Below, one piece after another: positions 12,022 through 23,818 of a stretch of 64,000 nucleotides of DNA. Position numbers and translations under genes: made by a program. Within the stretch, counting starts at the first letter, position 1. Each line of letters opens with the position of its first letter. Below the pieces are notes generated by a model. It saw only the letters and a list, made by a program, of their open reading frames with translations. It did no database searches and had not been told where the DNA came from. The stretch comes from Nocardia iowensis (GTDB lineage: Bacteria; Actinomycetota; Actinomycetes; Mycobacteriales; Mycobacteriaceae). The stretch covers positions 8,060,001 through 8,124,000 of the forward strand of contig NZ_CP078145.1 in NCBI RefSeq assembly GCF_019222765.1, read 5' to 3'.

Positions 12022-13080
12022 ATGTTCGTAGCACTGCGAGACCTGCGCGCCGCCCGCGGCCGCTTCCTGCTCATCACCATGGTCGTCACGCTGGTGGCGC
12101 TGCTGGTGAGTTTCCTGAGCGGGCTCACGGCCGGGCTCGCGCACCAGAACATCTCGGCCGTGGAATCGTTCCCCGGTGACACGGTCGTTTTCGCCGACAC
12201 CGGCGCCGCGCCGTCGTTCGACGCCTCGACGCTGACCGCGGAACAGGTTGCCGCCTGGCGGTCGGCGGCAGGTCCGAGCGGCACCGTCGATCCGATCGGC
12301 ATCAGTCACGGCAGGGTCGACCCGAGCGGCCGGGCCCCGGTGAAGGTCGCGTTCCTCGGCACGACCGGAACGGCATTCGGCAACCGCTCGGCAACCGAGA
12401 ACGGCACGGTGGTGCTCAGCACCGGCGCGGCCAAGGATCTCGGCGCCGCGGCGGGTGATTCCGTCACCATAGCGGGCCGCACCTTCACCGTGGCCGCCGT
12501 GCGTGGGGACGACTGGTACAGCCACACACCGGTGGTCTGGACGACCCTGGCCGACTGGCAGGCGATGAGCCCGCGCTCCGGCGCGGCGACCGTGCTCGCG
12601 GTGTCCGGCGTGCCGAATCAGCAAGCGGTGAACGCCGAGGCGCACACGCAGACCACCAGCGTGTCCGGCGCGTTGTCCGCGCTCAGCTCGTACCAGGCCG
12701 AGAACGGCTCGCTGACCCTGATGACGGTGCTGCTGTTCGCCATCTCGGCGCTGGTGATCGGCGCGTTCTTCACCGTGTGGACGGTGCAGCGGATGCCGGA
12801 TGTCGCCACCCTCAAAGCACTCGGCGCCGCCTCCGGTTCCCTGGTCCGCGACGCACTCGCCCAGGCCGCGATCGTGCTGACCGCCGGCGTTGCCATCGGC
12901 CTTGGAATCACCGTTGCCGCAGCGGCTTTCCTCGGCGACGCGCTGCCGTTCGTATTGAGTCCGGCGACCACGCTGTTGCCCGCCGCCGCGCTGATCGTGC
13001 TCGGCTTGTTCGGTGCGGCCTTCGCGCTGCGTTTCCTCTTCACCACCGATCCACTGACCGCACTCGGTGCCGGACGTTGA
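12022..13080 (+). CDS. ABC transporter permease, FtsX/MacB type
   Basis: A 352-residue integral membrane subunit. It has one N-terminal membrane helix (about residues 15-37), a large external domain (about 40-225) and three C-terminal helices (about 235-345), the four-helix plan of FtsX/MacB/DevC permeases. The first residues, MFVALRDLRAARGRFLL, are typical. ATG 12022 was chosen because it has GTGGAGG just upstream and begins this motif; the open frame extends 390 bases further upstream but lacks family similarity. The ATPase gene follows after 49 bases. Such pairs export peptides or lipids or act mechanically on the envelope; the substrate is unknown. Confidence 0.9.
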   Translation: MFVALRDLRAARGRFLLITMVVTLVALLVSFLSGLTAGLAHQNISAVESFPGDTVVFADTGAAPSFDASTLTAEQVAAWRSAAGPSGTVDPIGISHGRVDPSGRAPVKVAFLGTTGTAFGNRSATENGTVVLSTGAAKDLGAAAGDSVTIAGRTFTVAAVRGDDWYSHTPVVWTTLADWQAMSPRSGAATVLAVSGVPNQQAVNAEAHTQTTSVSGALSALSSYQAENGSLTLMTVLLFAISALVIGAFFTVWTVQRMPDVATLKALGAASGSLVRDALAQAAIVLTAGVAIGLGITVAAAAFLGDALPFVLSPATTLLPAAALIVLGLFGAAFALRFLFTTDPLTALGAGR

Positions 13081-13129
13081 GCAGCCGCCCACCTACCGAC
13101 AAGCGTTGCACCATAGGAGTTTTCGAGAC

Positions 13130-13861
13130 ATGATCACCGCGACTCGCACCACTACCGCGCTCACCGTCGACGACGTGACCCTCACCTACCCCGACGGCAC
13201 GGATCGGCTCACCGCGCTGGACCGGGTGAGCCTGCGCGTCACCGGTGGCAGCATCGCCGCCATCACCGGCCCCTCCGGCTCCGGCAAGTCCAGCCTGCTC
13301 GCGGTCGCGTCGACCCTGATCCGCCCGGACTCCGGCCGGATCAGCCTCGAAACACCCGGTGGCAGTGCCGATCTCGCTACTGTAGGCCGCCGCGAAGCCG
13401 CCGCACTGCGCCGCTCGTCCATCGGCATCGTCTTCCAGCAACCGAACCTGGTGCCCGCATTGACGGCGGTCGAGCAGCTCGAGGTGATGGCTCATCTCGG
13501 CCAACGCCTGTTCACCTCAGCGCGTCGGCGCCGCGAAACCCACGCCAAGGCAATGCGACTCCTCGACTCGGTCGGCCTCGCCGACCAGCACGCGAAACGT
13601 CCCGCCCAACTCTCCGGCGGGCAGCGCCAACGCGTCAATATCGCCCGCGCCCTGATGAACGATCCCGCGCTGCTGGTCATCGACGAGCCGACCAGCGCAT
13701 TGGACACCGAACGCGGTGCGGCCGTCATCGATCTGGTCCTCACCGTCGTCCGCGAACACGACGCCGCCACCCTCCTGGTCACCCACGACCGCGCCCACCT
13801 GCACCGGATGGACGCCGTCTACCGCATGGTGGACGGCCGCCTCACCGCTGGCTCCGGGTAA
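13130..13861 (+). CDS. ABC transporter ATP-binding protein, MacB/LolD type
   Basis: A 243-residue ATPase that drives the preceding permease. Visible motifs are Walker A GPSGSGKSS (about residue 46), the Q-loop in IVFQQPNLVPALTAVEQL, signature LSGGQRQRVNIARAL, Walker B LLVIDEPTSALD and a switch histidine in LLVTHD. The MacB/LolD-type PALT segment fits an FtsX-like partner. The ATG at 13130 follows AGGAG with about 11 bases' spacing. It is in one unit with the permease and opposite the kinase/regulator pair. Confidence 0.92.
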   Translation: MITATRTTTALTVDDVTLTYPDGTDRLTALDRVSLRVTGGSIAAITGPSGSGKSSLLAVASTLIRPDSGRISLETPGGSADLATVGRREAAALRRSSIGIVFQQPNLVPALTAVEQLEVMAHLGQRLFTSARRRRETHAKAMRLLDSVGLADQHAKRPAQLSGGQRQRVNIARALMNDPALLVIDEPTSALDTERGAAVIDLVLTVVREHDAATLLVTHDRAHLHRMDAVYRMVDGRLTAGSG

Positions 13862-13916
13862 CCAGGGGGCGTGCTCGAAACGCGCGATGGAGCAGGGGGA
13901 ATGGCCGCCTAAGGGG

Positions 13917-13947
13917 TTGACGAGTCGCGCCATCGCCGCTCTACAAT
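13917..13947 (+). promoter_or_regulatory. Candidate sigma-70-type promoter of the small secreted protein gene
   Basis: TTGACG (13917-13922) and TACAAT (13942-13947) are separated by 19 bases, with the downstream ATG about 60 bases beyond. Both hexamers are close to consensus; the spacer is slightly long. Confidence 0.5.
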
Positions 13948-14006
13948 GTCGGCCACCAGCGGTACATCAGCACAGCACTCGACCCCACCGACGAGGATGT
14001 GATCAT

Positions 14007-14453
14007 ATGCAGTACCGAAAGTCGCTTCTGCGCAACACAATCGCCGTATCCGCTCTGCTCGGCGCGGTCACCGTCTGCGCCGCACCCGCATCCGCCGCCC
14101 CGCCGAGCGCCAGCTTCGGCGTGACGTACTCGCTGGGCGATGTCTGCGTCGGCCAGCTGCAATCCGGTATCTCCGCCGACGGCTCCGGCTCCGCCCGCTT
14201 CGGCCTGAGCTGGGTAAAGGCCACCCCGACCTTCGGCAGCCCCTGCGGCGTCACCGTGTTCGCGAACTGGCGCAACCTCGACACCGGCGCCGCCGGAACG
14301 GTCCCGGCGCCGATCTCCGACAACACCGCGTGGAACCAGCCGCCCGCCACCATCTTCGTCAACGTCCCCACCGGCCCTGGCCGCATCAGCGTCACCGTCA
14401 CCACCGACCGGCCGCACCTCGCGATCGCCCCGATCGAAATCCAAGTCGCCTGA
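14007..14453 (+). CDS. Small secreted protein of unknown function
   Basis: A 148-residue protein with a clear Sec signal peptide: positively charged start MQYRKSLLRN, a hydrophobic core (about residues 11-26) and a probable cleavage site after APASA or ASAA. The mature part is about 118 residues, Gly/Ser/Thr/Pro-rich, with two cysteines (DVCVGQ and SPCGVTV) that could form one disulfide; it looks like a beta-rich exported protein. I do not recognise the family. ATG 14007 was chosen because it starts the signal peptide. The upstream spacing and promoter suggest a monocistronic gene. Confidence 0.75.
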   Translation: MQYRKSLLRNTIAVSALLGAVTVCAAPASAAPPSASFGVTYSLGDVCVGQLQSGISADGSGSARFGLSWVKATPTFGSPCGVTVFANWRNLDTGAAGTVPAPISDNTAWNQPPATIFVNVPTGPGRISVTVTTDRPHLAIAPIEIQVA

Positions 14454-14466
14454 TCCCGCTCCGCGG

Positions 14467-15393
14467 TCAGCGGCGCAGGCCGAGCAGGGCGGCGCGCTGG
14501 TCGCCGACCTTCGCGCGGAGGGCGTCCACGAACGCGGCGACTTCTGGCCGGCGAAGGGTTTCCGCACGGGCCACCAGCCAATAGGCGAGCTTGACCGAGA
14601 CCTCGGCGGCGAGCACTCGGGTCAGGTCGGCGTGCCGGTCGGCCATGAAACACGGCAGTAAGCCGATACCCGCCGCGGCTCGGGTTGCCTCGACATGCAC
14701 GAAAACATTGGTGGAGGTGACGGATTCGCGCATGGCGGGGGCGAAGCTCGACGCCAGATCCAGGTCGTCCACCTGGAGCATCGAGTCGATGAAGTAGACC
14801 AACGGATGCTGGGCGAGATCCTCGATGCTCGCCGGGGTGCCGTGTTCGCGCAGATAGTCGCGAGCACCGTAGAGGCCGAGACAGTAGTCGGAGAGCCTGA
14901 TCGCCGTGGCGCGGTGGACTTGTGGCTCGCCGACGACCACTTCGAGATCCAGGCCCGAACGCTGCGTGGAGGCACGTCTGGTCGTGGCGACGATTTCGAC
15001 GGCGATCTTGGGATGTTGTCGTTGCACCTCGGCGGCCGCCGGGGCGGCCAGGTAGGCGCTGAAACCGTCGGTCGCCGAAATCCGCACCACCCCTTGCAGC
15101 ACCCGGTTTCCACCGGTGTCGGCGGCGAGGGAGGTGACGGCCGACTCGACTACCTCGGCGGCCGCCAACGCCTCGCGCCCCAGATCGGTGAGCTCCCAGC
15201 CGCCCGCGGCGCGCGTCAGCACCCGCCCGCCCAGGCTGTGCTCAAGCGCGGCGATGCGCCGGGAGATGGTCGTGTGGTTGATGCCGAGTTCCTCGGCCGC
15301 CGACACGAAGCGCCCGGATCGGCCGACCGCCAGGAGAACCAGCAGGTCATCCGCGCTCGGTCGCCGACCGGACCCCGCTGACACCGCGCCCAT
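14467..15393 (-). CDS. LysR-family transcriptional regulator
   Basis: A 308-residue LysR regulator. The N-terminal winged helix (about residues 12-70) contains DDLLVLLAVGRSGRFVSAA and the recognition segment ELGINHTTISRRIAALE. The rest is the periplasmic-binding-like effector domain (about 100-300). It is divergent from the MHS transporter/3-hydroxybutyrate dehydrogenase pair, the classic LysR-target arrangement, so a ketone body or related acid is a plausible effector (inference). ATG 15393 was chosen because it lies about 10 residues before the HTH; the frame continues upstream into the intergenic region without similarity. Confidence 0.9.
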   Translation of the reverse strand: MGAVSAGSGRRPSADDLLVLLAVGRSGRFVSAAEELGINHTTISRRIAALEHSLGGRVLTRAAGGWELTDLGREALAAAEVVESAVTSLAADTGGNRVLQGVVRISATDGFSAYLAAPAAAEVQRQHPKIAVEIVATTRRASTQRSGLDLEVVVGEPQVHRATAIRLSDYCLGLYGARDYLREHGTPASIEDLAQHPLVYFIDSMLQVDDLDLASSFAPAMRESVTSTNVFVHVEATRAAAGIGLLPCFMADRHADLTRVLAAEVSVKLAYWLVARAETLRRPEVAAFVDALRAKVGDQRAALLGLRR

Positions 15394-15394
15394 A

Positions 15395-15423
15395 TGTGCA
15401 TTCTCGCAGATATGTACTGCACA
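15395..15423. promoter_or_regulatory. Candidate LysR operator (TGTGCA-N17-TGCACA)
   Basis: A perfect inverted repeat of TGTGCA (15395-15400) and TGCACA (15418-15423), with centres about two helical turns apart, lies immediately upstream of the lysR start and in the divergent region with the transporter. This spacing suits a tetrameric LysR protein that represses its own gene and activates the neighbour. The assignment rests on symmetry and position only. Confidence 0.4.
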
Positions 15424-15533
15424 AGAAGTCATTGCGGTCGCGCGCATCTGCACTAATACTTCGTTGCAGCCAAGATTTGTGGGGGCCATCACATCCAGAC
15501 GTCGATGTGACCCCTGGCATGAAGGAGAGTTCG

Positions 15534-16922
15534 ATGAGCGTGCGCAGTGCATTGTGGCCGACGGGCGGCGAGCCCGGCGGGGTGCCGACCGGCCTGAGAC
15601 GAGTGGTGGCCGCGTCGATGGCTGGCACGGTCGTCGAATGGTACGAGTTCTTCCTCTACGGCACCGCCGCGACGCTGGTGTTCAGCAAGGTGTTCTTTGC
15701 CAAGGGCACCAGCGATCTGGACGCGATCCTCGCCGCCTTCGTCACCTACGCGGTCGGCTTCGCCGCCCGCCCGTTAGGCGGCATCGTCTTCGGGCATTTC
15801 GGCGACAAGTACGGGCGCAAGAAGCTGTTGCAATTCAGCCTGATCCTGGTGGGCGCCTCCACCTTTCTGATGGGCTGCCTGCCTACGTTCGGTCAGATCG
15901 GCTATTGGGCGCCCGCGCTCTTGGTCACCCTGCGCTTCATCCAGGGTTTCGCCGTCGGCGGTGAGTGGGGCGGCGCGGTTCTGCTGGTGGCCGAACACAG
16001 TCCCAGTCGCAGTCGCGGTTTCTGGGCGAGTTGGCCGCAGGCGGGTGTGCCGATGGGGAACCTGCTGGCGACCGCGGTGCTGTTGACGCTGACCACCTGG
16101 CTGTCGGACGCGGCCTTCCTCAGTTGGGGTTGGCGCGTGGCCTTCTGGTTGTCCGCCGTCGTCGTGCTGGTCGGCTACTACATCCGCACGAAGGTCACCG
16201 ATGCGCCCATTTTCGTTGCCGCGCAACAGGAAGTGGAGCAGATCAAGGCGACGTCGCTGAGCGTCGTCGAGGTGGTCAAGCGCTACCCGCGCGGCGTGAT
16301 CACCGCCATGGGACTGCGGTTCGGCGAGAACATCCTGTACTACCTGGTGGTCACCTTCACCATCACCTACCTCAAGGTGCAGGTGCACGTCGACACCAAG
16401 GTCATTCTCTGGTGGCTACTCGCCGCGCACGCCGTGCATTTCCTGATGATTCCGCTGGCCGGGCAACTGTCCGATCGCTACGGCAGGCGCCCGGTGTACC
16501 TGGTCGGCGCGCTGACCGCGGGTACCTGGGGGTTCTTTGCCTTCCCGATGATGGACAGCGGGCACAACGCGGTCATCATGTTCGCCATCATCATCGGCCT
16601 GGTGTTCCACGCGCTGATGTACGCGGGGCAGCCCGCGATCATGGCCGAGATGTTCCCGACCCGGATGCGGTATTCCGGTGTGTCCCTTGGTTACCAGGTC
16701 ACCTCGATCGTGGCCGGATCACTGGCGCCGATCATTGCCGTCCGGCTGCTCAACACCTATAAGTCCGCGGTGCCCATCGCCATCTACCTGGCCATTGCCG
16801 CGGGCGTCACCGTGATCGCCGTCTTCTTCGCCCGCGAAACGAAAGGCCTGGATTTGGAAACCGTCGACCTCGCCGATGCCGAAAGCCTGGCCGCCCGCCC
16901 CGCCACGGCGGTTACCAAATGA
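15534..16922 (+). CDS. MHS-family (MFS) proton symporter, possible 3-hydroxybutyrate/organic acid uptake
   Basis: A 462-residue, 12-helix permease of the metabolite:H+ symporter group of the major facilitator superfamily (the ShiA/KgtP/ProP group). Diagnostic segments are GTVVEWYEFFLYG at helix 1, FGHFGDKYGRKKLL in loop 2-3, RFIQGFAVGGEWGGA in helix 4 and LSDRYGRRPVYL in loop 8-9. ATG 15534 has GGAG upstream. Its stop overlaps the start of the 3-hydroxybutyrate dehydrogenase gene (ATGA), so uptake and oxidation are probably coupled; hydroxybutyrate as substrate is inferred from this pairing. Confidence 0.9.
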   Translation: MSVRSALWPTGGEPGGVPTGLRRVVAASMAGTVVEWYEFFLYGTAATLVFSKVFFAKGTSDLDAILAAFVTYAVGFAARPLGGIVFGHFGDKYGRKKLLQFSLILVGASTFLMGCLPTFGQIGYWAPALLVTLRFIQGFAVGGEWGGAVLLVAEHSPSRSRGFWASWPQAGVPMGNLLATAVLLTLTTWLSDAAFLSWGWRVAFWLSAVVVLVGYYIRTKVTDAPIFVAAQQEVEQIKATSLSVVEVVKRYPRGVITAMGLRFGENILYYLVVTFTITYLKVQVHVDTKVILWWLLAAHAVHFLMIPLAGQLSDRYGRRPVYLVGALTAGTWGFFAFPMMDSGHNAVIMFAIIIGLVFHALMYAGQPAIMAEMFPTRMRYSGVSLGYQVTSIVAGSLAPIIAVRLLNTYKSAVPIAIYLAIAAGVTVIAVFFARETKGLDLETVDLADAESLAARPATAVTK

Positions 16923-17665
16923 CGGACCTGACCGGACGTTCCGCCCTGATCACCGGCGGCGCCAGTGGCATCGGCGCGGCCTGCGCCCGCGAACTGTCCG
17001 CGCGTGGCGCACTGGTCACCATCGCCGACATCGACGACATCGGCGCCAAAGCGCTGGCCCGCGAACTCGGCGGAAAGTCCTGGGCGGTGGATCTTCTCGA
17101 CGTCGAGGCGCTGGAACCGCTCGAGCTCGAGGTGGACATCCTGGTGAACAACGCGGGCGTGCAGAGCATCAGCCCGCTCGAGGACTTCGTCCCGCAGCAG
17201 TTCCGGAACCTGCTCACCCTCATGGTCGAGGCGCCGTTCCTGCTCATCCGGGCCGCCCTGCCGCACATGTACCGCAACGGCTTCGGCCGGATCATCAATA
17301 TTTCGTCGGTACACGGGATCCGGGCATCGGAATACAAGGCGGCCTATGTGACGGCCAAGCACGGACTGGAAGGCCTGTCCAAGGTCACCGCGCTGGAGGG
17401 CGGCCGACACGGCGTCACCAGCAACTGCGTCAGCCCGGGTTACGTCCGAACTCCGTTGGTGGACAAGCAGATCGCCGACCAGGCCAAGGCACACGACATT
17501 CCCGAGCAGGAGGTGCTGGAGAAAATCCTGCTCACCGAGAGTGCGATCAAGCGCCTGGTCGAGCCGGAAGAGGTTGCCGCACTGGTGGGTTGGCTCGCCT
17601 CGGCGCAGGCGGGCATGGTGACCGGAGCCTCCTACACGATGGACGGCGGGTGGAGCGCTCGATGA
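16919..17665 (+). CDS. 3-hydroxybutyrate dehydrogenase (SDR family)
   Basis: A 248-residue NAD-dependent short-chain dehydrogenase that interconverts 3-hydroxybutyrate and acetoacetate. Visible features are the nucleotide-binding TGGASGIG (about residue 12), NNAGV (about 78), the catalytic serine in NISSVHG and Y-x-x-x-K in YVTAKHG. VHGIRASEYKAAYVTAKHGL and SPGYVRTPLV are strongly reminiscent of bacterial D-3-hydroxybutyrate dehydrogenases rather than generic SDRs. It overlaps the transporter gene by 4 bases. Acetoacetate it makes could be activated by the synthetase encoded at 24658-26607. Confidence 0.88.
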   Translation: MTDLTGRSALITGGASGIGAACARELSARGALVTIADIDDIGAKALARELGGKSWAVDLLDVEALEPLELEVDILVNNAGVQSISPLEDFVPQQFRNLLTLMVEAPFLLIRAALPHMYRNGFGRIINISSVHGIRASEYKAAYVTAKHGLEGLSKVTALEGGRHGVTSNCVSPGYVRTPLVDKQIADQAKAHDIPEQEVLEKILLTESAIKRLVEPEEVAALVGWLASAQAGMVTGASYTMDGGWSAR

Positions 17666-17691
17666 TCGAGCGCACACCCCGAGGCGGCCCG

Positions 17692-18285
17692 TCACCCCAA
17701 AGCGGACAGCGCCATCCGGCGCAGGATGGGCCGGGCCCGCGCGGCGGTCGCCGTGGTCGCACTGTGCGGGGTGGAGTTGATCAGGCCGAAGGCGGCGTGT
17801 GCCTGTACCCGCGCCGACTCCTCGGGTAGGTCCGGGTGCAGCTCGCGCAGCACCGTGACCCAGATTTCCACGTACTGGCGCTGGGTGCGGCGCAGTTCCC
17901 GCCGGGCGGTGGCCGGAACATTCTCGAGATCTCGGTCCTGGATGCGGATCAATTCCGGATCACCGAGCGCGAAGTCCAGATGGAAGTCGACGAGACCGGC
18001 CAGCGCCTCGTCCGCGGCGGACGTGCTCGCCACCACCGCCTTGCCGCCGTCGAGCAGTCGCTGGCTGACCCCGACGAGCAATTCCACCAGCAACGCTTCC
18101 TTGTTCGGGAAATGGCGGTAGACGGCGGGTCCGCTGATGCCAACGGCCGCGCCGAGGTCGTCCAGTCGCATGCCGAGGAAGCCGCGGTCGGCAATGAGCC
18201 TGGCTCCGGCATCGAGGAGCTGCTGCCGTCGCTGCGCCTTCAGCTGTTCACGGCGGGTGAGCGTGCCGGAATCCATGCTGGTCAC
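17692..18285 (-). CDS. TetR-family regulator, probable controller of the leucine-catabolic operon
   Basis: A 197-residue TetR repressor. The HTH (about residues 15-60) reads [18 protein letters not shown], then [20 protein letters not shown], the typical recognition helix. The remaining 140 residues form the ligand-binding part. GTG 18285 is preferred because GGAG lies 5 bases upstream; an ATG three codons later is possible. It is divergent from the accD-accA operon, with a palindromic site between them, so it probably represses that operon and itself in response to an acyl-CoA (inference). It is convergent with the dehydrogenase gene. Confidence 0.88.
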   Translation of the reverse strand: MTSMDSGTLTRREQLKAQRRQQLLDAGARLIADRGFLGMRLDDLGAAVGISGPAVYRHFPNKEALLVELLVGVSQRLLDGGKAVVASTSAADEALAGLVDFHLDFALGDPELIRIQDRDLENVPATARRELRRTQRQYVEIWVTVLRELHPDLPEESARVQAHAAFGLINSTPHSATTATAARARPILRRMALSALG

Positions 18286-18350
18286 ACGCGCTCCTTTCGC
18301 CTCCTGCGGCCTCGCGCATTCGCGGCTCGCAAGCGCTTCCTGGACATCTC

Positions 18351-18368
18351 GGTTAACCAAGATTAACC
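18351..18368. promoter_or_regulatory. Candidate TetR operator GGTTAA-N6-TTAACC
   Basis: A perfect inverted repeat, GGTTAA CCAAGA TTAACC, lies in the 178-base space between the TetR gene and accD. It is AT-rich against a GC-rich background and sits where divergent promoters would be. It is the best candidate for the operator of the adjacent TetR protein. Confidence 0.55.
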
Positions 18369-18463
18369 TGGATTCCAGTTATCGGCGACTAACTGACCCA
18401 CCCGTCGCCCGACCACCACCCGTCATCGAATCGCTCCGCGACGCTGACCAAGAGGATCAAGTG

Positions 18464-20062
18464 ATGACCGTTACCGAAGAGGCCGTCGACAACCGTGTCG
18501 CCCACAAGGCGCTGGTCGACGACCTGACCGCCCGGCTGGCCAAAGCCGCGCTCGGCGGCCCGCCGAAGGCACGGGACCGCCATGTCGCGCGGGGCAAGCT
18601 GCTGCCGCGCCAGCGGGTGGACCAGCTGCTCGACCCGGGCAGTCCGTTCCTCGAGCTGTCGCCACTGGCCGCGACCGGAATGTACGGCGACGAATCCCCC
18701 GGCGCCGGGATCATCACCGGGATCGGGCGGGTGTCCGGGCGCGAGTGCGTAATCGTGGCCAACGACGCCACCGTCAAGGGCGGCACCTACTACCCGATGA
18801 CGGTGAAGAAGCATCTGCGCGCCCAGGAAATCGCGCTGCAGAATCAGTTGCCCTGCCTGTATCTCGTCGATTCCGGCGGCGCTTACCTGCCCGAGCAGGA
18901 CGAGGTGTTCCCGGACCGGGAGCACTTCGGGCGCATCTTCTACAACCAGGCGACCATGAGCGCCAAGGGAATTCCGCAGATCGCCGCGGTGCTCGGCTCC
19001 TGCACCGCGGGCGGTGCCTATGTGCCCGCGATGAGCGACGAAGCGGTGATCGTGCGTAATCAGGGCACGATCTTCCTCGGCGGCCCCCCGCTGGTGAAGG
19101 CGGCGACCGGCGAGGTGGTCACCGCGGAGGAACTCGGCGGCGGCGAATTGCATTCGCGCACTTCGGGTGTCACCGATCACCTGGCCGAGGACGACCTGGA
19201 CGCGTTGCGCATCGTCCGACGCATTGTCGCCACCCTCGGCCCGCGCCCGGCGCCCCCGTGGGAGGTACGGCCGGCAGTGCGGCCCGCCGCGCCGGAGGCG
19301 GAGTTGTACGACGTGGTGCCGGTCGACCTGCGTACCCCGTACGACGTCCGCGAAGTGATCCACCGGCTCGTCGACGGTGACCCGCACGGCGACAGCGGCT
19401 TCCACGAATTCAAGGCCGAATACGGCAAGACCCTGGTGACCGGATTCGCGCACATCCACGGCCACCCGGTCGGCATCGTCGCCAACAACGGTGTGCTGTT
19501 CAGCGAATCCGCCATGAAGGGCGCGCATTTCATCGAGCTCTGCGACAAGCGCAAGATTCCGCTGCTCTTCCTGCAGAACATCACCGGGTTCATGGTCGGT
19601 CGCGATTACGAGGCGGGCGGCATCGCCAAGCACGGCGCCAAGATGGTCACCGCGGTGGCCTGCGCGCGGGTGCCGAAGCTGACCGTGGTGATCGGCGGTT
19701 CGTATGGCGCGGGCAACTATTCGATGTGCGGGCGCGCGTATTCGCCGCGCTTCCTGTGGATGTGGCCCAATGCCAGGATCTCGGTGATGGGCGGCGAGCA
19801 GGCCGCCTCCGTCCTGTCGACGGTGCGCGGCGATCAGCTCGACAGCTCGGGTCAGCCGTGGTCAGCGGCGGACGAAGAGGCGTTCAAGGCGCCGATCCGG
19901 GAGCAGTACGAACGCCAAGGCAACCCCTACTACTCGACGGCCCGGCTCTGGGACGACGGCGTGATCGATCCCGCCGACACCAGAACTGTCCTCGGGCTTG
20001 CCCTTTCGGTGTGCGCGCAAGCGCCGCTGGAGCCCGTTTCCTACGGCGTCTTCCGGATGTGA
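18464..20062 (+). CDS. accD1: Acyl-CoA carboxylase beta subunit (methylcrotonyl-CoA carboxylase carboxyltransferase)
   Basis: A 532-residue carboxyltransferase of the biotin-dependent acyl-CoA carboxylases; it moves CO2 from biotin to 3-methylcrotonyl-CoA. Length and order match the mycobacterial AccD1. Features are [38 protein letters not shown] and the second oxyanion-hole region [20 protein letters not shown], all typical of methylcrotonyl-CoA-specific beta subunits. It starts at ATG 18464 (GTG 18461 is directly adjacent). It is the first gene of a six-gene operon with accA, fadE, maoC and citE, the arrangement of Rv2502c-Rv2498c, which supports a role in leucine breakdown. Confidence 0.9.
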   Translation: MTVTEEAVDNRVAHKALVDDLTARLAKAALGGPPKARDRHVARGKLLPRQRVDQLLDPGSPFLELSPLAATGMYGDESPGAGIITGIGRVSGRECVIVANDATVKGGTYYPMTVKKHLRAQEIALQNQLPCLYLVDSGGAYLPEQDEVFPDREHFGRIFYNQATMSAKGIPQIAAVLGSCTAGGAYVPAMSDEAVIVRNQGTIFLGGPPLVKAATGEVVTAEELGGGELHSRTSGVTDHLAEDDLDALRIVRRIVATLGPRPAPPWEVRPAVRPAAPEAELYDVVPVDLRTPYDVREVIHRLVDGDPHGDSGFHEFKAEYGKTLVTGFAHIHGHPVGIVANNGVLFSESAMKGAHFIELCDKRKIPLLFLQNITGFMVGRDYEAGGIAKHGAKMVTAVACARVPKLTVVIGGSYGAGNYSMCGRAYSPRFLWMWPNARISVMGGEQAASVLSTVRGDQLDSSGQPWSAADEEAFKAPIREQYERQGNPYYSTARLWDDGVIDPADTRTVLGLALSVCAQAPLEPVSYGVFRM

Positions 20063-20067
20063 GTGTG

Positions 20068-22157
<2,090 letters not shown>

Positions 22158-22161
<4 letters not shown>

Positions 22162-23318
22162 CCGACTTCCTGTCCACCGGCACCCTGCCGGAGGAGTACC
22201 GCGATCTCACCTTGACGGTGCGGGATTTCGCGCAGTCGGTGGTCGCACCGGTGGCCGCCGAGCACGACGCGCAGCACACCTTCCCGTACGAGGTGGTTTC
22301 CGGCATGGCCGATATGGGCCTGTTCGGGCTGCCGTTCCCCGAGGAGTACGGCGGCATGGGCGGCGACTACTTCGCGCTGTGCCTGGCGCTGGAGGAGCTC
22401 GGCAAGATCGACCAGAGCGTGGCCATCACGCTGGAAGCCGGTGTCTCCCTTGGCGCGATGCCCATCTACCGCTTCGGCAACGACAAGCAGAAGCTGGAAT
22501 GGTTGCCGCAGCTGACCAGTGGGCGTTCGCTGGCCGCGTTCGGGCTCACCGAGCCGGGTGCGGGCAGCGACGCGGGCGGCACCAGGACCACGGCGGTCGC
22601 CGACAGCGGCGAATGGATCATCAACGGCAGCAAGCAGTTCATCACCAACTCCGGCACCGACATCACCACCTTGGTGACGGTGACGGCGGTGACCGGCCAG
22701 ACCGGTGGCAAGAAGGAGATCTCCACCATCCTGGTGCCCACCGACACCCCCGGCTTCGTCGCCGAACCCGCCTACAACAAGGTCGGCTGGAACGCTTCGG
22801 ACACCCACCCGCTCAGCTTCACCGACGTGCGGGTGCCGGCGGAGAACCTGCTCGGCGAGCGCGGCCGCGGCTACGCCAACTTCCTGCGCATCCTGGACGA
22901 GGGCCGCGTCGCCATCGCGGCGCTGGCGGTCGGCGCGGCGCAGGGTTGCGTCGACGAGAGCGTGCGCTACGCCAAGGAACGCGAGGCATTCGGCCAGGCC
23001 ATCGGCCGCAATCAGGCCATCGCCTTCAAGATCGGCAGAATGGAGGCGCGGGCCCACACGGCCCGTACCGCCTACTATGACGCTGCGGCACTGATGCTGG
23101 CGGGCAAGCCGTTCAAGAAGCAGGCGTCCATCGCCAAGCTGGTGGCCAGCGAGGCCGCCATGGACAATGCCCGCGACGCCACCCAGATCTTCGGCGGCTA
23201 CGGATTCATGAACGAATACCCGGTGGCCCGGCACTACCGGGACAGCAAGATCCTCGAAATCGGTGAGGGCACAACGGAGGTTCAGTTGATGCTGATCGGA
23301 CGGGAGTTGGGTTTGTGA
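22158..23318 (+). CDS. fadE19: Acyl-CoA dehydrogenase, probable isovaleryl-CoA dehydrogenase
   Basis: A 386-residue FAD acyl-CoA dehydrogenase. Features are [14 protein letters not shown] (about residue 130), the C-terminal helices with [22 protein letters not shown] and the terminal [10 protein letters not shown]. Its place between accA1 and a MaoC gene matches the mycobacterial FadE19 position, so oxidation of isovaleryl-CoA (or 2-methyl-branched acyl-CoA) to the enoyl-CoA fits. Starts and stops overlap on both sides (ATGA with accA1, GTGA with maoC), implying coupled translation. Exact acyl preference cannot be read from the sequence. Confidence 0.88.
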
Positions 23319-23818
23319 GTGAGACGACTGATGGCCTGCGCCGGGTAGTGCAGACCGGCCTGTGGTTCGAGGAACTCGAAACCGACGTGCTCTACCAGCA
23401 CCGGCCCGGCCGCACCATGACCGAGACCGACAACGTCCTGTTCAGCACGCTGACCATGAATCCGCAGGGGCTGCACATCGACGCGGCCTACAGCGACGCC
23501 CAGGAGCCGTTCCATCAGCGCCTGGTCAACTCGCTGTTCACCCTGGGCACCATGGTCGGCCTCGCCGTGGCGCACCTGACCCAGGGCACCACCGTCGCCA
23601 ATCTCGGCTTCACCGAGGTGAACTTCCCGGCGCCACTGTTCCACGGCGACACCATCTACGCCGAAACCGTCGTCCTGAACAAGCGCGTCTCCAAGAGCAG
23701 GCCCGGTACGGGCATCGTCACCTTCCGCCATACCGCCCGCAATCAGCACGGCACCGTCGTCGCGGTAGCCGTCCGCAACGCGATGATCCGCCTACGACCC
23801 GAATCCGGACAGTCATGA
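23315..23818 (+). CDS. MaoC-family enoyl-CoA hydratase, probable 3-methylglutaconyl-CoA hydratase
   Basis: A 167-residue hot-dog-fold protein (GTG start in GTGAGTGAG, overlapping the stop of the preceding gene). It matches Rv2499c-like MaoC proteins: GLWFEELETDVLYQHRPGRT, TETDNVLFSTLTMNPQ, HIDAAYSD, then GMVGLAVAHLTQGTTVANLGF. The asparagine/histidine around MNPQGLHID are the usual hydratase residues. In the leucine route it would hydrate the carboxylase product to 3-hydroxy-3-methylglutaryl-CoA. That step is inferred from operon position; no classical crotonase is encoded nearby. Confidence 0.85.
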   Translation: MSETTDGLRRVVQTGLWFEELETDVLYQHRPGRTMTETDNVLFSTLTMNPQGLHIDAAYSDAQEPFHQRLVNSLFTLGTMVGLAVAHLTQGTTVANLGFTEVNFPAPLFHGDTIYAETVVLNKRVSKSRPGTGIVTFRHTARNQHGTVVAVAVRNAMIRLRPESGQS

